Shown here: positions 4,997 to 5,896 of the stretch, piece after piece
How positions within the stretch are numbered: the first letter of the stretch is position 1
Layout: the number at the start of each line of letters is the position of its first letter
From: CAYZMH01 sp964479445
GTDB taxonomy: Bacteria > Bacteroidota > Bacteroidia > Bacteroidales > GCA-2748055
Direction of reading: 5' to 3'
Assembly (NCBI GenBank): GCA_964479445.1
Contig: CAYZMH010000132.1
Span: forward strand, 1-5,896
Length of the DNA: 5,896 bases
The notes under the pieces: generated by a model
Told to the model about the DNA's origin: nothing
The model's input: only the letters and a program-made list of their open reading frames with translations
Databases searched by the model: none
Position numbers and translations under genes: made by a program

Positions 4997-5896
4997 TCAG
5001 TTTTGCCAGGCTTTTCTTTTCCAGTGTCTCGTACTTAACTGGGTTAAGAACACGCCGGTCACCACGACCAGGATTCCCACCAGGTCCATCAGCCTGGGAA
5101 CATCACCAAAAGAGACCCATGCCATGATCATCGTCACCGGGGGACCCAGGTAAAACAGGCTTGCTACCCGCGTGGCACTGATCCGTTCAATCAACAGCCA
5201 CATAAAGGCATAGGATCCCAGGGAGACCCCGAGAATAAGCCAGGTAAGGGTATAGATAAATTCCGCATTCCATTGAACAGCTGCATGCTCCATAAGAATG
5301 GCCGGCAGGGCGAACACCGCCGCCGTGGCCAGGCACTGGTAGAAGAGGGTGAGGTCGATGGGCAGGCGGTGCCGTGAATTCCTTACGTGCATCCGTCGCT
5401 GGAGCAGGCTGGCTGAGGTAATGGCCACCACCGAACCCAGGGGGATCAGGTATTTGAATAGCGAAACAGACTCCGCGGAGTCAATCCGGATACCTACCAC
5501 CAGCACAACGCCGCCAAACCCGGTGATCAGTCCCAGCCACCGGTAAAGGGAGGTGTGTTCTCCGGTAACCAGACCTGAGAAAGCCCCCGTTGCCAGCGGT
5601 TGCAGGGCAACCACCAGGGCCACAATGCCCGCCGGCACCTTGCGGTCGATGGCCAGCATCACGCACAGCAGCCACGCCCCGTGAGCCAGGACGCCCACCA
5701 CCATGTGGGGAGCCGCGGTGGTCCATCCGACCCAGCGAAAACGTTTTCTTATCAGCAGGTAGAGGAAAAGGATCGCGGTAAGGGCCAGGTAACGCCAGAA
5801 AAGGAGGGTGAACGGACCGGCATACTGGAGGCCGTATTCTGCCCCGATAAACCCGGAGTTCCAGAGCAGGACAAAACCGATGGCAAGCAAGACGAC
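4997..5896 (-). CDS. EamA/DMT-family transporter, partial (N-terminus beyond right edge)
   Basis: An inner-membrane drug/metabolite transporter-superfamily protein, typically ten membrane helices built from two EamA repeats, exporting amino acids or other small metabolites; the substrate cannot be told. The 299 visible residues open with FVLLWNSGFIGAEYGLQYAGPF and FWRYLAL, the conserved start of the first EamA repeat. The second repeat begins around FKYLIPLGSVVAITSASLLQRR and includes SLGSYAFMWLLIERISATRVASLFYLGPPVTMIMAW, a typical last-helices block, then a short basic tail (RHWKRKAWQN). The frame is open to the right edge (codons GTC GTC before the TTG at 5890), so that TTG is an internal Leu rather than the start, and only a few N-terminal residues are probably missing. 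It ends 63 bp before the SpoIIAA/STAS-like gene on the same strand, which has its own -7 box. Confidence 0.88.
   Translation of the reverse strand, partial: VVLLAIGFVLLWNSGFIGAEYGLQYAGPFTLLFWRYLALTAILFLYLLIRKRFRWVGWTTAAPHMVVGVLAHGAWLLCVMLAIDRKVPAGIVALVVALQPLATGAFSGLVTGEHTSLYRWLGLITGFGGVVLVVGIRIDSAESVSLFKYLIPLGSVVAITSASLLQRRMHVRNSRHRLPIDLTLFYQCLATAAVFALPAILMEHAAVQWNAEFIYTLTWLILGVSLGSYAFMWLLIERISATRVASLFYLGPPVTMIMAWVSFGDVPRLMDLVGILVVVTGVFLTQLSTRHWKRKAWQN

Noticed and set aside
5888..5890. TTG at 5890 as the start of the EamA transporter.
   Set aside because: The frame stays open to the window edge and a membrane-helix sequence is already in progress, so the true start is outside the window.

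Overview
This 5.9 kb window looks like chromosomal DNA of a member of the Bacteroidota, probably Bacteroidales-like with a moderately high GC content. Four genes have a -7 element close to TAnnTTTG, and three of these also have a TTTG/GTTG box 20-21 nt upstream, the Bacteroidota promoter pattern. Shine-Dalgarno sequences are absent, and several proteins (a small lipoprotein, an LspA-like protein with NxxD followed by NAFWG, a SpoIIAA/STAS-like protein) resemble families common in that phylum. The phylum assignment is an inference; there is no rRNA or marker gene.

Layout: (1) 1-1094, minus strand: N-terminal 364 residues of anthranilate synthase component I (TrpE), running off the left edge. 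(2) 1095-1300: its regulatory leader, with a Bacteroidota-type promoter, a tiny leader peptide holding three consecutive Trp codons (MNWWWPLLLR), a strong intrinsic terminator just before trpE, and an alternative antiterminator pairing whose upstream arm begins at the last base of the leader peptide's stop codon. Together these form a full transcription attenuator and are the best finding here. (3) 1399-2178, minus: a stand-alone sulfotransferase-family protein. (4) 2179-2386: gene-free, with nested AT-rich palindromes and a 45-nt tandem repeat. (5) 2387-2782, minus: a glyoxalase/VOC-fold protein. (6) 2847-3380, minus: a small lipoprotein of unknown function with its own promoter. (7) 3441-3671: no intact gene, but a decayed C-terminal remnant of an amidohydrolase with in-frame amber codons. 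(8) 3725-4486, plus: a divergent signal peptidase II (LspA)-like membrane protein, the only plus-strand gene. (9) 4565-4933, minus: a SpoIIAA/STAS-like small protein with a likely terminator. (10) 4997-5896, minus: an EamA/DMT-family transporter running off the right edge.

Most genes look independently transcribed rather than part of one operon. The trp leader would make trpE, and any trp genes to the left, respond to charged tRNA-Trp. The lipoprotein and the LspA-like gene are divergently oriented across about 340 bp and could be functionally linked, but that is only suggestive. Nothing here looks like a phage, CRISPR or defence island.
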